DNA from: Verrucomicrobiota bacterium
GTDB lineage: Bacteria > Verrucomicrobiota > Verrucomicrobiia > Opitutales > Opitutaceae
NCBI GenBank assembly: GCA_023457715.1
Contig: JAEWKR010000002.1
Coordinates: 1 to 5,748, forward strand
DNA length: 5,748 bases
Direction of reading: 5' to 3'
Both the position numbers and the translations under genes were made by a program. The notes beneath the pieces are model-generated. The model did no database searches, had not been told where the DNA came from, and saw nothing but the letters and a program-made list of their open reading frames with translations. Of the stretch, positions 5,193 to 5,748 are shown piece after piece (the stretch's first letter is position 1; the number at the start of each line of letters is the position of its first letter).

Positions 5193-5486
5193 ATGTCAAA
5201 GAAGAGACGTCAGCACAGTTCAGAGTTGAAATCGCGCGTCGCGCTCGAGGCCTTGAAGGGGATCGAGCCGGTGCACGCCATCGCGGCGAAGTACCAGATT
5301 CATCCGGTGCAGGTGAGTCAGTGGAAGAAGGAGCTGTTGGAGCGCCTGCCCGAGGTCTTCGCCAGCAAGGCCCCGCCGAGCGTGGCGGAGGCGGAACAGC
5401 GCGAGGCGCGGTTGTACCAGAAGATTGGCCAGCTCGAGGTTGAACTCGACTGGCTTAAAAAAAAATCTGCGCAGCTCAACGGGTGA
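5193..5486 (+). CDS. IS3-family transposase OrfA
   Basis: OrfA is the 97-residue DNA-binding subunit of an IS3-type transposase; it recognises the terminal repeats and, in the family, is also the front part of the OrfAB fusion. A helix-turn-helix of the Transposase_8 type occupies about residues 8-55 (ELKSRVALEALKG, then VHAIAAKYQIHPVQVSQWKKEL). Residues 66-93 form a Leu-containing coiled coil (YQKIGQLEVELDWLKKK), as expected for dimerisation. The start ATG has AGGAG ten bases upstream. Near the 3' end a run of nine A (5457-5465) encodes KKK, the usual place for frameshifting. The length is normal for the family and the reading frame appears intact, stopping at TGA 5484-5486. Confidence 0.92.
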   Translation: MSKKRRQHSSELKSRVALEALKGIEPVHAIAAKYQIHPVQVSQWKKELLERLPEVFASKAPPSVAEAEQREARLYQKIGQLEVELDWLKKKSAQLNG

Positions 5487-5496
5487 GCGCCGGAAG

Positions 5497-5748
5497 ATGA
5501 TCGAGCCGGAGCATCCACGGATCTCGACGGCGCGGCAGTGCCAGTTGCTTGGGCTGCCGCGCTCGACGTACTATCACCAGCCGAAGCCGACGCCGGCCGA
5601 TGACCTGGCGCTGATGTGCACGATCGACCAGGTGTACTTGGCGCACCCCGAGTTCGGTTCCCGGCACATGACTCGATGGCTCCGGCGGCAGGGCTACCAG
5701 ATAAACCGCAAGCGGGTCCGTCGGCTGATGCGGTTGATGTGCCTGGAG
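5497..5748 (+). CDS. IS3-family transposase OrfB, N-terminal part
   Basis: From ATG 5497 the frame is open for 84 codons to the window end. It reads MIEPEHPRISTARQCQLLGL, then PRSTYYHQP, then an HTH_21-type segment (about residues 36-84, with YLAHPEFGSRHMTRWLRRQG and INRKRVRRLMRLM). This is the standard N-terminus of IS3 OrfB; the rve DDE catalytic domain would follow beyond the window. The ATG lies 10 nt after the OrfA stop. OrfB is in the +1 phase relative to OrfA, not the usual -1. The +1 frame is open back through the A-run, so a fusion by +1 (or -2) slippage is possible, as is coupled reinitiation. GGAAG directly precedes the ATG. Confidence 0.88.
   Translation, partial: MIEPEHPRISTARQCQLLGLPRSTYYHQPKPTPADDLALMCTIDQVYLAHPEFGSRHMTRWLRRQGYQINRKRVRRLMRLMCLE

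Larger units (their letters stand above)
5130..5748 (+). mobile_element. IS3-family insertion sequence, left part
   Basis: The element starts at about 5130 with TGAGGAGGTCCCCAAAAATT, which has the TG start and G/C-rich tract expected of an IS3-type terminal repeat. It continues through OrfA and the first part of OrfB and leaves the window at 5748. The right end and the target duplication lie outside. The end is placed by the abrupt stop of the heptamer array and by the TG rule. Confidence 0.7.

Overview
This window looks like an accessory, insertion-rich stretch from a high-GC bacterium. My best guess is a Verrucomicrobiota member (Opitutaceae-like). The guess rests on the style of the RAYT and RHS proteins and on the abundant short-period intergenic repeats; no core or taxonomic marker gene is present.

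Layout. Positions 1-102 hold the 3' end of an IS4-like transposase. Positions 103-1259 are mostly non-coding and repetitive: two copies of a 116-123 bp direct repeat (171-293 and 361-476), a 108-bp mini-element with perfect 21-bp inverted ends (492-599), and several copies of a REP-like core (TGACCCC[T/G]TCCGGCTGCG). On the minus strand lies an orphan RHS module. A 5'-truncated RHS gene (1742-3553) ends in a 170-residue variable tip and is followed by a 161-residue unrecognised ORF (1260-1745). The two overlap in an ATGA, which is the arrangement expected of a polymorphic toxin and its immunity protein.

The RHS frame breaks at the edge of a mobile element (about 3538-4550). This element carries a Y1/HUH REP-associated tyrosine transposase (RAYT) and is bounded by a perfect 20-bp inverted repeat. 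Beyond it come a nonamer-based inverted repeat (4574-4738), an internally deleted non-autonomous copy of the RAYT element (4745-4911), and arrays of heptamers (TTTCAGA/TCTGAAA, 4912-5130). An IS3-family element starts inside the last heptamer array, with OrfA at 5193-5486 and a partial OrfB from 5497 to the window end.

The two most notable points are these. First, the autonomous RAYT element and its deletion derivative sit side by side, and three segments of the derivative can be aligned to the parent. Second, degenerate period-7 tracts occur both between genes and, in frame, at four places inside the RHS coding sequence. The window reads as successive insertions stacked next to or inside one another. 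The RHS tip and putative immunity gene are the only likely cargo.
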